From an uncultured Clostridia bacterium (GTDB lineage: Bacteria > Bacillota > Clostridia > Oscillospirales > Ruminococcaceae): a stretch of DNA of 64,000 bases. Below the pieces are notes generated by a model. The model saw nothing but the letters and a program-made list of their open reading frames with translations. It was not told the origin of the DNA and ran no database searches. This document shows positions 25,895 to 34,831 of the stretch, piece after piece (the stretch's first letter is position 1; every line of letters begins with the position of its first letter). The translations under genes were made by a program, and so were the position numbers. Location of the stretch: contig CANDVA010000012.1 of NCBI GenBank assembly GCA_947389015.1, positions 1 to 64,000 on the forward strand, read 5' to 3'.

Positions 25895-27031
25895 TTATGA
25901 ATTCTTCCTTGTGAAGATTACTGCGGAAACGAGATACACCAGCACCGCCGAAAGCGCGAGTATGCAGACGTTTGGCAGGACGTTGAAGTCAGGATCGTCG
26001 GGGTATTTTCTCAATAAGTCCATAAGCCAGTACTGCGGGAATATCTTCGCTATGCTGCTGACAAATCCAAGCTCCGGTTCTATCGGAAACCATGCGCCGC
26101 CCAGCATACTGCCGATGGTCGCATAACCTACGCCGATAGTCATAAGCGAACGCTGATCGTTCATCAGCAGTGCGAACAGCATTGCAAGACCCACCGAAAA
26201 GATCATAAACAGCTCGTTTGCCCCGAGCGTGAGCCAAATCGGCACGGGCATTTTTTCGCCCACCGAATATGCGAACAGATTGAACAGCAGATTTGCTGCC
26301 GTACAGCAGAGCACCCCGAACAGGCTTATCCCGACAACGTATTCCGACGATCTCAGCGACGAGCATTTCATTCGATCAAACGTGCCGAGCTGCCTGTCGA
26401 CGAGTATCTGATTGGAAATGAAAACAGTAATTCCGGAGATGACCATCAGCATAAATCCCATCGACAGATTATAAGCGTCGGCGGTTTTCACTCGTTTGTC
26501 TGTCTGCGAATTCGTTTCGGCAAGCGATACCGTATTCGGTGCTTTTTGCGCGGAGAGCATTTTTGAGAATGCATCCTTACTGCCGTCAGCCGCCTGTGAT
26601 ATCACCGAGACACCGCGCATATACGAGTTTATATACGCCTCGATAAAAGCGGAATTCGCGTAGTCGTCGAGAGTGGTTATTTCGAGCTTTTGAGTTTCGC
26701 CGTTTATCGCCGATCCCTCAAATCCCCGCGGTACTTCTATTATAGCAGAAATTTGCCGATCAATCAAGCGGGTTGACAAATAATCGTAACTTCCGGAAAC
26801 GACCTCCATTCCGAGAGAATTTACAAAATAATCGTTTAAATTTTCAGAAAGCGCGCTGTTATCATCATCAACAACGCCTAAGCTTATTTGATCCTCTGCG
26901 TAGACAACACCGTCGGCGGTGAATTGACCGTAGAATATAAAGCTCATAAGCGCGGCAGCGGCTATCACGAGAGCTATCGCAAGCTTGTTTCGGAGTATGC
27001 TGTTTCGGAATATCAATAAAATTTTTCTCAT
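25895..27031 (-). CDS. ABC-2 type exporter permease
   Basis: A 378-residue membrane subunit of the ABC-2 class (YhgE/DrrB-like). One helix lies at the N-terminus (about 17-35), a large outer domain follows to near residue 190, then a bundle of five helices to the C-terminus. It overlaps the permease before it by ATGA and starts the pair that sits in the membrane with the ATPase encoded at 28246-29193. The two permeases are distinct but alike in plan, so a heterodimeric channel is likely. The substrate is unknown. Confidence 0.88.
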   Translation of the reverse strand: MRKILLIFRNSILRNKLAIALVIAAAALMSFIFYGQFTADGVVYAEDQISLGVVDDDNSALSENLNDYFVNSLGMEVVSGSYDYLSTRLIDRQISAIIEVPRGFEGSAINGETQKLEITTLDDYANSAFIEAYINSYMRGVSVISQAADGSKDAFSKMLSAQKAPNTVSLAETNSQTDKRVKTADAYNLSMGFMLMVISGITVFISNQILVDRQLGTFDRMKCSSLRSSEYVVGISLFGVLCCTAANLLFNLFAYSVGEKMPVPIWLTLGANELFMIFSVGLAMLFALLMNDQRSLMTIGVGYATIGSMLGGAWFPIEPELGFVSSIAKIFPQYWLMDLLRKYPDDPDFNVLPNVCILALSAVLVYLVSAVIFTRKNS

Positions 27032-28122
27032 GCGTTCTTTCTCCTTGAATTAACCTTGATACAGCCGAGAATTATCAGCGCAGCAAAAATTACTATCGAC
27101 CATACCGTAACGATTACCGCTTTGCCGTTTCTTGAAAATACCGTCAAATCAAACGCCGCGTCAAGAATTATCCTCGAAGGCAAATAATCGGATACTCCCT
27201 CAATCGCGATATCCTTTTGGAACACTCCCGAAAAGAAGAGCATTACCCACAGCAGCGGCATAAGAACAGCCCACGGCTGCATTTTTTCAAAAAGGAGATT
27301 TAAAAGTACGCCGACTGCCAGCAATGCCAATGACGAGCATACGAACATTGCGAAAAGCATCAGATTTCCGACAGGATCACTGCAATAATGCGCACCGAAA
27401 AACAGAGTGCTGACAACCATTACCGTGCCGACCTGCACCAGCACAAGCGGAAGATAGCCGATTATTTTCCCGAAGTAGACGGCTGTTTTGCTTATCGGCG
27501 CGGAGTTCAGACGGAGTATGGTGTTATTGGCGGATTCATCGCTGTATGCCGACGCGCCCGCTATGCACGATCCGAAAAACACGATAACCACCGTCATCGC
27601 GACCGCGTAATAGTCCATCATGGTGCGCGTCCTGCCGAAATCGTGCGGTTTAACGTAATTCTCCTCCGACAGCTCTATGTTCATAAGCGCCATAGGGTTT
27701 GTCTCTGCGACCGACATATATGCCGCCGCGGTTTGATTGTAGCCGTCTATAAGCGCCTTTACCGTGCGGTTCTGCACAGCGTTTGTGCCGTTGTATATCG
27801 TTATTTCCGAGCCGCTTAATTTCACGGCGGCGGAATATTTTTCGGCGGCGCTTTCAAGTTCATTTGCGGATATCTTCTCCGCGCTGACGACGTCTTCCAC
27901 GTCCAGTGCGAGAATAAATTCCTCGAAAGCCTCCGCGGAATATCCGCTGTCCTCAATGCAGTACGCCAAATTCAATTCGCCTACTACGCTGTCTGCGACC
28001 TCTATGCCCTCAAGCAGCGTACCCAGAAAAAACGTGCAAAGGCTCGGGAACAGAATACTGAAAAACAACGTTGAGCCGTTGCGGAAGCAGGAGCGTATCT
28101 CGTTTAAAATCACCCGTAACAT
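27028..28122 (-). CDS. ABC-2 type exporter permease
   Basis: The first of two permeases; 364 residues if it starts at the ATG at 28122 (MLRVILNEIRSCFRNGSTLFF, as expected for an ABC-2 N-terminus). The frame opens 90 bases earlier, but that part is not family-like. There is no strong ribosome site right before the ATG; AAAGGAG lies some 30 bases upstream. Plan: one helix near 22-40, an outer domain to about 190, then five helices (DYYAVAMTVVIVFFGSCIAGAS and onward). It comes 123 bases after the ATPase gene and overlaps the second permease by 4. Confidence 0.85.
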   Translation of the reverse strand: MLRVILNEIRSCFRNGSTLFFSILFPSLCTFFLGTLLEGIEVADSVVGELNLAYCIEDSGYSAEAFEEFILALDVEDVVSAEKISANELESAAEKYSAAVKLSGSEITIYNGTNAVQNRTVKALIDGYNQTAAAYMSVAETNPMALMNIELSEENYVKPHDFGRTRTMMDYYAVAMTVVIVFFGSCIAGASAYSDESANNTILRLNSAPISKTAVYFGKIIGYLPLVLVQVGTVMVVSTLFFGAHYCSDPVGNLMLFAMFVCSSLALLAVGVLLNLLFEKMQPWAVLMPLLWVMLFFSGVFQKDIAIEGVSDYLPSRIILDAAFDLTVFSRNGKAVIVTVWSIVIFAALIILGCIKVNSRRKNA

Positions 28123-28245
28123 ATTTATAATTGTGTTCCCGCAGGGAGCACACTCCTTTCGAGTTTTGTGTGGTTTTGCGCAGCAAAATTTTGGAAGAAG
28201 TCCAAAAAGCACAAAACTTTAGGTTGGAAAATTTATTTTCAAACA

Positions 28246-29193
28246 CTACCTCAGCTCTCTGCCCGTAAGAGCGATGAACACGTCCTCAAGGTTCATGGAC
28301 TCGGAGGTTATGCCGCATATCGGCAGTCCGTGTTTTTGGATATGCTCGATAAAAAGCGTGAAATCCTTGCGCGATGCGTTTATTTCGAGAATAATCTCGT
28401 TTTCGTCGATACGCGCCTTTCTCACGTCCGGGAGACCGGACAGCTCGGCTATCAGCTCATTGACGGGATAATCCGACCTTATCTCCGTGGATATTTTCAG
28501 CACCTTGCTGTCGCTTACCGTAGAGATAAGCTCCTGCTCCGTGCCGCACGCGACAAATCTTCCGTGGTCGATTATCGCTATCCTGTCGCAGATATCCTCC
28601 ACCTCGTTCATGTAATGCGATGTGTAAATTACCGTCGCGCCGCGCTCCCGTAACGTTTTTATCGAGCCGAGTATATGCTCGCGGGATTGCGCGTCAACGC
28701 CTACCGTGGGTTCGTCCATTATTATCAGTTTAGGGTGGTGGGCTATTCCGCACGCGATATTCAAGCGCCGCTTCATACCTCCCGACATTTTTTTCGGTTT
28801 CATTTTCGCACGGTCGGACAAGCCTACAAATTCAAGAGCCTCACGCGCCGCCGAATTCAGCTCCTTGCCTTTTAATCCGTACAGCGAGGCGAAAAATTTT
28901 ACGTTTTCCTCCGCGTTCAGAAACGGATACAGCGCTATTTCCTGCGGCACCATTCCGATAACGCGCCGCGCCTTTTCCTTATCCTTTACGATATCCATTC
29001 CGTCCACCATAACGCTGCCCTTGCCGAAATCGCACAGTGACGTGATAACGTTCATGGTGGTGGATTTTCCCGCGCCGTTGGGTCCGAGGAGACCGAATAT
29101 CTCGCGCTCGCCTACCGAAAAGCTCAGGTCGTCCACGGCGCAGAAATCGCCGTAATTCTTTACAAGATTTTTTACGCTCAAAAATTCTTTCAT
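28246..29193 (-). CDS. ABC transporter ATP-binding protein (DrrA type)
   Basis: The ATPase of the exporter, 315 residues from the ATG at 29193, which follows AAAGGCGG; an upstream opening of the frame to 29322 is not likely to be used. Walker A is LLGPNGAGKST (about 36-46), then a Q loop (GMVPQEIALYPF), signature KKMSGGMKRRLN, Walker B KLIIMDEPTVGVD, and the switch His (YTSHYMNE). A C-terminal DUF4162-like tail follows. It powers export of a drug- or antibiotic-like molecule with the two permeases and is regulated by the linked two-component pair. Confidence 0.95.
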   Translation of the reverse strand: MKEFLSVKNLVKNYGDFCAVDDLSFSVGEREIFGLLGPNGAGKSTTMNVITSLCDFGKGSVMVDGMDIVKDKEKARRVIGMVPQEIALYPFLNAEENVKFFASLYGLKGKELNSAAREALEFVGLSDRAKMKPKKMSGGMKRRLNIACGIAHHPKLIIMDEPTVGVDAQSREHILGSIKTLRERGATVIYTSHYMNEVEDICDRIAIIDHGRFVACGTEQELISTVSDSKVLKISTEIRSDYPVNELIAELSGLPDVRKARIDENEIILEINASRKDFTLFIEHIQKHGLPICGITSESMNLEDVFIALTGRELR

Positions 29194-29306
29194 TGCTCTA
29201 CCGCCTTTCCGTATATAAGTATAACATTTTTTAGGTATGGAGGCAAGTGACTTTTGATAGATTATTACCGTGACATTTGTCATATTTTTTTCGTAATGAA
29301 ATAAAA

Positions 29307-29335
29307 AACTCGGCAGTAACACGCACTGCCGAGTT
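29307..29335 (-). terminator. Terminator of htrA
   Basis: A perfect 11-base stem (AACTCGGCAGT with its complement) and a 7-base loop, followed on the minus strand by TTTTTTAT. It parts the protease gene from the ABC operon. Confidence 0.85.
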
Positions 29336-29362
29336 TTATTATAAATTTTCGTTTAAAGGATA

Positions 29363-30700
29363 TCAGTTGCCGCGGTATTCGGAAAGCTCGATCTCAATAT
29401 CCATTTTTCTCACTCTTCCGAGAGAATCCGCTCTTGCGACCGTTACGGTAATGGTATCGCCGGGTTTTTTGCCCGCGAGTATCTCGCTTATGGTCGTTGT
29501 GTTGCCGTCCTCGTCAAACACGTATTCGCCGTCGATCTCGGTTATCGTATCACCTACAACAAGACCGCTCTTAGCGACTGCCATATCCTGATTTATCTCC
29601 GCTACAAGCAGACCCGCCGTCATTCCGCGGAACGAAGCCGTATACTCGTTAATGGGATTGTAGGAAATACCGAGAACCGCGCGTCCCGAAACATAGCCCT
29701 TTGTGATAAGATCGTCGATTACGTCGCGAGCCTCGTTTATAGTTATCGCAAAGCCTAAGCTTTCCGCGTAATCGTATACGTATTTGGAGTTTACAACGCC
29801 GACTACCTCGCCGTACATATTGAATAATGCGCCGCCGGAGTTACCGCTGTTGATGCCCGCGTCGGTCTGGATAGAGGACAGCCCGCGCGCGCTGTCGGAT
29901 ATCTGTCGGTTAAGACCCGAAACAACGCCCTTGGAGACGGAGGTCTCAAGACCGAGAGGATTTCCTATCGCTATAACGTCGTCACCGAGGTGGAGCTGGT
30001 TGGAGTCGCCGAGAACTGCCGCGGGCAGGTCGCTTGCCTTTATTTTCAGCACTGCGAGATCGGTGTCCGCGTCCGTACCGACAAGCTCCGCGTCGTAGGT
30101 CTCGGATTCGGAAATACCCGTTTTCGGGTCGGTATTGTTGACCTTAACGGTGTACGAATCGGCGTCCTCAACAACGTGGTTATTCGTCACGATATAGCCG
30201 TCCTTTGAGATGATGATGCCGCTTGCCGAGCCGTAGAGTGTGCTCTTGCCGCGTGAGCTGACAAACACCTCAATGTATACGATACTATCCTGAACCGCCT
30301 TTACAAGGTCTCTGGTATACATATATGTTCCGTCGGAGTTGTATTCGACCTCGTCGCTGATGTTGTGCTTTATGGCAACGTCTTGCTGAAGATCGTTCAG
30401 CGTAGGCGCCGAGTTGATATTGTCCGAATTTACGGGAGAGATGTGATCGCTTGGATTACTGCGGTCATTGCTGCCCGATACTACCGCGGAATTCATGGAC
30501 TTACCCGCGATATACGCGCCGCCGAATCCCGCACCGCCGCCAACAATAGCGACCGCCGCGATCATCGCCATGACCTTGAGCGTAGCGCCCTTGTGTTTTT
30601 TTGCGGGACGATTAGGCTGAACAGGCACTGCCTGAGCCTCGGGCGGTGTATTCTCGGTGGAAAATTTCTGTACATTATCAAATTCGTTAAAGTCATTCAT
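29363..30700 (-). CDS. htrA: HtrA/DegP-like membrane-bound serine protease
   Basis: A quality-control protease that cleaves misfolded exported proteins. Of 445 residues, the first 40 are cytoplasmic and end in KKHKG. One membrane helix follows (about 41-62), then a low-complexity linker, a trypsin-like domain with His175 (VTNNHVVEDA), Asp214 (DTDLAVLKI) and Ser288 (GINSGNSGGALFN), and one PDZ domain (about 345-430, RGMTAGLLVAEIN...). All three catalytic residues are present. AGGAGG lies before the ATG. It is alone in its transcription unit and ends at a clear terminator. Confidence 0.95.
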   Translation of the reverse strand: MNDFNEFDNVQKFSTENTPPEAQAVPVQPNRPAKKHKGATLKVMAMIAAVAIVGGGAGFGGAYIAGKSMNSAVVSGSNDRSNPSDHISPVNSDNINSAPTLNDLQQDVAIKHNISDEVEYNSDGTYMYTRDLVKAVQDSIVYIEVFVSSRGKSTLYGSASGIIISKDGYIVTNNHVVEDADSYTVKVNNTDPKTGISESETYDAELVGTDADTDLAVLKIKASDLPAAVLGDSNQLHLGDDVIAIGNPLGLETSVSKGVVSGLNRQISDSARGLSSIQTDAGINSGNSGGALFNMYGEVVGVVNSKYVYDYAESLGFAITINEARDVIDDLITKGYVSGRAVLGISYNPINEYTASFRGMTAGLLVAEINQDMAVAKSGLVVGDTITEIDGEYVFDEDGNTTTISEILAGKKPGDTITVTVARADSLGRVRKMDIEIELSEYRGN

Positions 30701-30828
30701 AATAATTCCTCCTAGTAAAACAGACTATTCTGTTGATTTCCTGTTATGCCTAAATTATAAATCCCGATTGTGTATAATGCGTGAAGTTATTTTGAATAAA
30801 TAATTAAAAGGAAATGATTTTGATTTCC

Positions 30829-32190
30829 TTATTTTCCTTGTTTGACGATCTTGTCCACCGCCAGCGCAAGCGCACATTCCAGCCGTTTTCTCTGCAGCTC
30901 GCAGGAGAGCTTGTGTGGTTTGCGGCAGTCGCCCTCGTAGATGAACGAATTCGCGTTGCAGCCGCCCGAGCAGTAGAATTTCGCCCAGCATTCCGCACAG
31001 CCGCCCTTGGAGTAGAGGTGAGTTTTCGCGAAATAGGTCTTGATTTCGTCGCTGAACGTGCCATCGTTTAGGTTGCCCATTTTCCATTTGTCTATTCCCA
31101 CAAACTGGTGGCACGGGTAAATATCTCCATGCGGGTCGACGGCTACGTAATCGTTTCCGCACCCGCATCCGCGCAGTCTTTTTATCGCGCACGGTCCCTG
31201 ATCGAGGTCGACCATAAAATGGAAAAAGTTGAACTTTTTCTCGGTGCGGTTTGCCATGACCTCGCAAAGACGATCGTACTCCTCAAAGATCCGCGGCAAG
31301 TCTGCCTCGGTGAGCGCATACGGCTCCTTTTCATCGGTAACGACGGGCTCGGCGGAAAGCTGCTCAAAGCCCAGCTCGCGCAGATGCAGCACATCCTCTG
31401 TAAAGTCGAGATTGTATTTCGTGAACGTAGCGCGGACATAGAAATCCTTATCGCCGCGCTGAGACACCAGCTTCTGAAATTTCGGCACGATAACGTCATA
31501 CGCGCTTTTTCCGTTAAGCGTCTTGCGGATACGGTCGGTAGTCTCGCGCCGACCGTCCAGCGAAAGTACGACGTTCACCATTTCGCGGTTTATGTAGTCG
31601 ATCTTCTCATCGTCCAGCAGCACGCCGTTAGTCGTGATGGTAAAGCGGAAATTCTTGTTGTGCTGCTTTTCTATCGAACGCGCGTAGTTCACCGTCTCGA
31701 CCACCGTATCCCAAGCCATGAGCGGTTCGCCGCCGAAGAAATCCAACTCGATATTCTCACGGTTCGCCGATTTTTCAATAAGGAAGTCTATCGCTTTCTT
31801 TCCCGTTTCGGGAGACATTATACAGCGCTCGCCTCCGAAGTCGCCCGTCTGTGCAAAGCAGTACTCGCAGCGCAGATTGCAGTCGTGCGCGACGTTAAGG
31901 CACATTGACTTTACGGGGCTTTTTACCATTGTCTCCGAATACTTCTGATAGTCGTCATCTGCGAATAAAGAGTCATCTTTATACAAAGAGTATAATTCCT
32001 TATAGGTCTCGAGGACGTCCTCCTCGGGGTAAGCGGATAACTTTTCGGGCAGCTCCGCGGGCATTTCCTCCGTCAGCGGAGCGGCGATATGGTCGAGCAT
32101 ATCAAACGCGCAGTCGTCAAACACGTGAACGCCGTTGCTGTCCGCGTCAAGTACGATATTATATCCCAATTGTTTAAACTTATGAACCAT
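30829..32190 (-). CDS. scfB: SCIFF peptide maturase (radical SAM/SPASM)
   Basis: This enzyme makes thioether cross-links in the SCIFF peptide (see 32296-32439). Of 453 residues, the first 90 are a peptide-binding (RRE-like) part. The radical SAM cluster is CNLRCEYCF with AHD before it (Cys104, 108, 111), followed by FFGGEPLM. A SPASM domain with two more iron-sulfur clusters fills the C-terminal third (CGCGNDYVAVDPHGDIYPCHQF, then GGCAECWAKFYCSGGC). All expected cysteines are present. GAGGTTG precedes the ATG. It lies 105 bases downstream of its peptide gene with two hairpins between. Confidence 0.96.
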   Translation of the reverse strand: MVHKFKQLGYNIVLDADSNGVHVFDDCAFDMLDHIAAPLTEEMPAELPEKLSAYPEEDVLETYKELYSLYKDDSLFADDDYQKYSETMVKSPVKSMCLNVAHDCNLRCEYCFAQTGDFGGERCIMSPETGKKAIDFLIEKSANRENIELDFFGGEPLMAWDTVVETVNYARSIEKQHNKNFRFTITTNGVLLDDEKIDYINREMVNVVLSLDGRRETTDRIRKTLNGKSAYDVIVPKFQKLVSQRGDKDFYVRATFTKYNLDFTEDVLHLRELGFEQLSAEPVVTDEKEPYALTEADLPRIFEEYDRLCEVMANRTEKKFNFFHFMVDLDQGPCAIKRLRGCGCGNDYVAVDPHGDIYPCHQFVGIDKWKMGNLNDGTFSDEIKTYFAKTHLYSKGGCAECWAKFYCSGGCNANSFIYEGDCRKPHKLSCELQRKRLECALALAVDKIVKQGK

Positions 32191-32216
32191 AACAACCTCA
32201 ATAAATCAAAATAATA

Positions 32217-32234
32217 GGGCGAGATATCCCGCCC
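32217..32234 (-). terminator. Probable attenuator between scfA and scfB
   Basis: On the minus strand GGGCGGG and CUCGCCC pair around a short AUAU loop, followed by TATTATTTTGATTT. A second hairpin (GCGTTTTC...GAAAACGC) lies between it and scfA, at 32250-32280. Partial termination here would give more peptide mRNA than enzyme mRNA. Confidence 0.5.
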
Positions 32235-32295
32235 GAATACACACTTTTGCGTTTTCTCCGCCGAGGGCAGGGAAAACGCAGGAAAACACTTGTAT

Positions 32296-32439
32296 TTACT
32301 TGACCGATTCGCACTTCTGATTGGCAACAGTGCAGGAGGTCTTGCAAGCGGACTGGCAGGAGCTCTGGCACTTGCCGCAGCCGCCCTTTTCCGCGCTCGC
32401 CTTCAGGTTAGCCTTATTGATAGTTACAACATGCTTCAA
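32296..32439 (-). CDS. scfA: SCIFF ribosomal peptide precursor
   Basis: The peptide has 47 residues with six cysteines at positions 21, 24, 28, 32, 36 and 43 ('six cysteines in forty-five'). The core (GGCGKCQSSCQSACKTSC, then TVANQKC) matches the family closely, and the leader is MKHVVTINKANLKASAEK. The start is a TTG at 32439, six bases after GAGGTG; an in-frame ATG at 32457 has no ribosome site. It is the substrate of ScfB, which links Cys sulfur to a Thr carbon. The job of the final product is still unknown, although the pair is nearly universal in Clostridia. Confidence 0.93.
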   Translation of the reverse strand: MKHVVTINKANLKASAEKGGCGKCQSSCQSACKTSCTVANQKCESVK

Positions 32440-32483
32440 TGGAAACACCTCTTTCATATGTATTGCGATAACCGCTATTATCC

Positions 32484-32512
32484 ATTATAGCATATACCGA
32501 CGAATTTTTCAA
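32484..32512 (-). promoter_or_regulatory. Promoter of the scfA-scfB unit
   Basis: Minus strand: TTGAAA (32507-32512), a 17-base spacer and TATAAT (32484-32489) with TGC just before it (extended -10). It sits in the gap right after the HTH gene's stop. Confidence 0.8.
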
Positions 32513-32518
32513 GGGGTT

Positions 32519-33037
32519 TTACGATTTTTTATCATTACCTTTTCCGTCAAAGGCGTTGCGTTCCACATAGCCCATCATCATGTTGTATGAAATGATTCGC
32601 GCGGCTACCGACACGAGAAATCCCAATCCTATTCCCCATATCTTGCCCAGCGCCGCCGAAAACGCTATTAAAGCCAAGGCAAAAAGTGTCGGAATCACAA
32701 AGGTAAACCAATGCTCTTTTTTCCACTTTTTGGTAAAATATTGTCTTCTGTCCTCCAGCGAGAACGAGCTGTCCTCCAGCACGCTCTTAAGATTTTCCTC
32801 GGCGGCGGACTGCGCCTCCGTTTCGTCAAGGCGTTTGCCGCTCAATATTTCATTTATGCTGACCTCGTAGAACTTCGACAGCTCCATAAGCATTTCAACG
32901 GGCGGCATATAGTTACCGTTTTCCCAGCGTGAAATCGTCTTGTTTGATGTGCCGAGTTTTTCCGCAAGCTGCTCCTGCGTAAGCTCTTGTTCGCGGCGCA
33001 GCTCCGAAAGGAATTTACCGATTTTAACAGTATCCAT
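32519..33037 (-). CDS. XRE-family regulator with membrane anchor
   Basis: 172 residues, starting at the ATG at 33037 behind CGAGGTGATA. The N-terminal 60 residues are a Cro/CI-type HTH (IGKFLSELRREQELTQEQLAEKLGTSNKTISRWENGNYMPP). A linker follows, and the C-terminal half has two hydrophobic helices (WFTFVIPTLFALALIAFSAA, then WGIGLGFLVSVAARIISY). A DNA-binding domain tied to the membrane is common in Clostridia, probably to sense membrane or envelope state; its target is unknown. It precedes scfA on the same strand but has its own stop before the scfA promoter. Confidence 0.88.
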   Translation of the reverse strand: MDTVKIGKFLSELRREQELTQEQLAEKLGTSNKTISRWENGNYMPPVEMLMELSKFYEVSINEILSGKRLDETEAQSAAEENLKSVLEDSSFSLEDRRQYFTKKWKKEHWFTFVIPTLFALALIAFSAALGKIWGIGLGFLVSVAARIISYNMMMGYVERNAFDGKGNDKKS

Positions 33038-33162
33038 AGTTATCACCTCGGGCATATTATAGCAAATATTTGCGGAAAAGTACAGGACATAAAACGCGAA
33101 TGGTTCTTTTCCTTGTAATACACACGGTTTTTTACGCAAATAATATGAGAACCCAAAGAACA

Positions 33163-33188
33163 AAAAGCCCCGCGACCGCGAGGCTTTT
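33163..33188 (-). terminator. Terminator after the acidic membrane protein gene
   Basis: AAAAGCC and GGCTTTT with inner CGCG pairs make a strong hairpin; on the minus strand it ends in TTTTT. It separates the gene at 33202 from the XRE gene. Confidence 0.75.
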
Positions 33189-33201
33189 AAATATTCGGCA
33201 A

Positions 33202-33525
33202 TTACAGTTCCTCGTCGGGATCCTCATCGGTCTGCTCGGAGAAAATGTCGTTGTTCGAGAACGGAGACACCTCTGCGGCAGCCTCGGTCGCGCTGCTCTC
33301 GGGAACCGCATCCGCGACAGCCTTTGCTAGCGACGGCTCATCCTCGACGTCCATATCCTCGTCGAAGTCGAAATCCCAATCGTCGTCGATATCGTCGCTG
33401 TCCCAATCGTCGTAGTAGTTTTCCTCGTTTTCCTTTTCGAGCTTTTTCTTGGTGATATAGGTTGCCGCAGCGATTCCTCCCGCAACAGCCAGCGCACCCA
33501 CCATAAAAATACCTAAAGCCTTCAT
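33202..33525 (-). CDS. Membrane-anchored, highly acidic small protein
   Basis: I do not recognise a family. The 107 residues begin with a helix that is either an anchor or a signal (residues 4-24, FMVGALAVAGGIAAATYI), then a KKKLEKE basic stretch, then a run very rich in Asp (about 36-63: DDWDSDDIDDDWDFDFDEDMD). The rest is low-complexity with Ala, Ser and more acid. A stop-transfer with the acidic tail in the cytoplasm is the simplest reading. AGGAGG precedes the ATG, and a terminator follows. It is a single-gene unit. Confidence 0.75.
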   Translation of the reverse strand: MKALGIFMVGALAVAGGIAAATYITKKKLEKENEENYYDDWDSDDIDDDWDFDFDEDMDVEDEPSLAKAVADAVPESSATEAAAEVSPFSNNDIFSEQTDEDPDEEL

Positions 33526-33643
33526 AGCTATTCCTCCTTAAGTTTGCGGAAACCGTCGGTTTCCGTTCTGTACATCTATTATATACCTATTTCAAAAAAT
33601 TTGCAAGCGTCGGCGGAAACTTTGGTAATTATCACCAAACCGA

Positions 33644-34384
33644 CTACATATTTCCTGTCATATTCATCAAAATCGAGATTGCCGCTATCGGCGCGGTCTC
33701 GCACCGCAGAATACGCTTTCCGAGCGATACTGCCGCAAATCCCAACCGCTGAAGCTTCTCCGCTTCGGCAGGCTCGAAACCGCCCTCGCTTCCGATAACT
33801 ATATCCACATTTTTCCGAAATTCGCTCACCGCGCTTCTCAGCGGAACATCGGAGCATTCATAAAACATTATTCCCGTATTTTCGAGGGAAATGAAATTTT
33901 TTAAATCGGTAAATTCCACCGCATTTTTTACAGTCGGTATAATGCCGCGTCCGCACTGCTTTGCAGCCTCGAGCGCAATTTTCTGATATCTCGGCAGCTT
34001 TTTCGACATTTGCTTTTCGTCGGGTCTTGAAACGCATCGTTTGGTAAAAATCGGAATAATTTCCGAAGCGCCGCATTCCACCGCCTTTTGTACGATAAGC
34101 TCCATTTTATCGCTCTTCGGCATTGCCTGAAACAGTCGCAGATAAATATTGGGTTCGGCTTCGTTGACGCTTTTTTCCAGCACTTTAAACGTACAGCAAT
34201 CGCTCGTCGTCTCGTCAAGCTCGGCAAGATAATCGGTTCGCCGACCGTCGCACAGCACCGCGGGACTGCCTTTCCGCATCCTCAGCACCGACGTGATGTG
34301 CTTTACGTCCTCTCCGCTTACTACCGCGGTCTCATCTGATATATTATCGGTGAAAAATCTTGGGTATTTCCAGCGCTCTGTCAT
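33644..34384 (-). CDS. rsmE: 16S rRNA m3U1498 methyltransferase
   Basis: RsmE methylates N3 of U1498 in 16S rRNA using S-adenosylmethionine. The 246 residues carry the PUA-like start (YPRFFTDNISDETAVVSGEDVKHITSVLRMRKG) and the SPOUT knot (LFQAMPKSDKMELIVQKAVECGASEIIPIFTKRC at residues 86-119; IVIGSEGGFEPAEAEKL; LGKRILRCETAPIAAISIL). The knotted end with ETA is complete. It begins 4 bases past the thioesterase and is the last gene of a four-gene minus-strand unit starting at 37119. Confidence 0.96.
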   Translation of the reverse strand: MTERWKYPRFFTDNISDETAVVSGEDVKHITSVLRMRKGSPAVLCDGRRTDYLAELDETTSDCCTFKVLEKSVNEAEPNIYLRLFQAMPKSDKMELIVQKAVECGASEIIPIFTKRCVSRPDEKQMSKKLPRYQKIALEAAKQCGRGIIPTVKNAVEFTDLKNFISLENTGIMFYECSDVPLRSAVSEFRKNVDIVIGSEGGFEPAEAEKLQRLGFAAVSLGKRILRCETAPIAAISILMNMTGNM

Positions 34385-34388
34385 AATA

Positions 34389-34820
34389 TCACCTGTTTTT
34401 GTCGGATTCCGCTTGCTTTTCCATCAGTGCGTAAAACTCGGGCATAGCCTTTTTAAAATTCAACGGGTGGAACGTCTGCGCGTCCACAAACCCGTGAGAG
34501 CTTGTGCCCGTTGACAGCGCCTCGGTCTCGCCCTTGCGCGTGACCGTGTATTCGAACTCGATCCTCGCGGGTGTCAGCCGTGCTATCCTCGCTTCGATAA
34601 TCAGCGTGTCGTCGTACCTTGCGGGAAGTCTGTAGCGGCAGGAAATGCCCGTAACGGGTAGCATTACGCCCCTTTTTTCCATTTCCGCGTAGCTCATGCC
34701 TGCCGCCTTGATATAGTCTGTCCGAGCTATCTCAAACCATACGGGATAGACCGCGTGATGCACGACGCCCATGCAGTCCGTTTCAGCGTAACGGACGGTG
34801 ATCTTGGTAATGTTCGCCAT
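34389..34820 (-). CDS. Acyl-CoA thioesterase (hot-dog fold, YbgC-like)
   Basis: A 143-residue hot-dog enzyme. VRYAETDCMGVVHHAVYPVWFEIAR holds the Asp and the His region used by 4-hydroxybenzoyl-CoA thioesterases of the YbgC group. It would release CoA from short or branched acyl-CoA, though its natural substrate is not known. It lies between the short-chain dehydrogenase and rsmE, with 11- and 4-base gaps, so it is part of the same operon. Confidence 0.9.
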   Translation of the reverse strand: MANITKITVRYAETDCMGVVHHAVYPVWFEIARTDYIKAAGMSYAEMEKRGVMLPVTGISCRYRLPARYDDTLIIEARIARLTPARIEFEYTVTRKGETEALSTGTSSHGFVDAQTFHPLNFKKAMPEFYALMEKQAESDKNR

Positions 34821-34831
34821 TTCCGCCTCCG

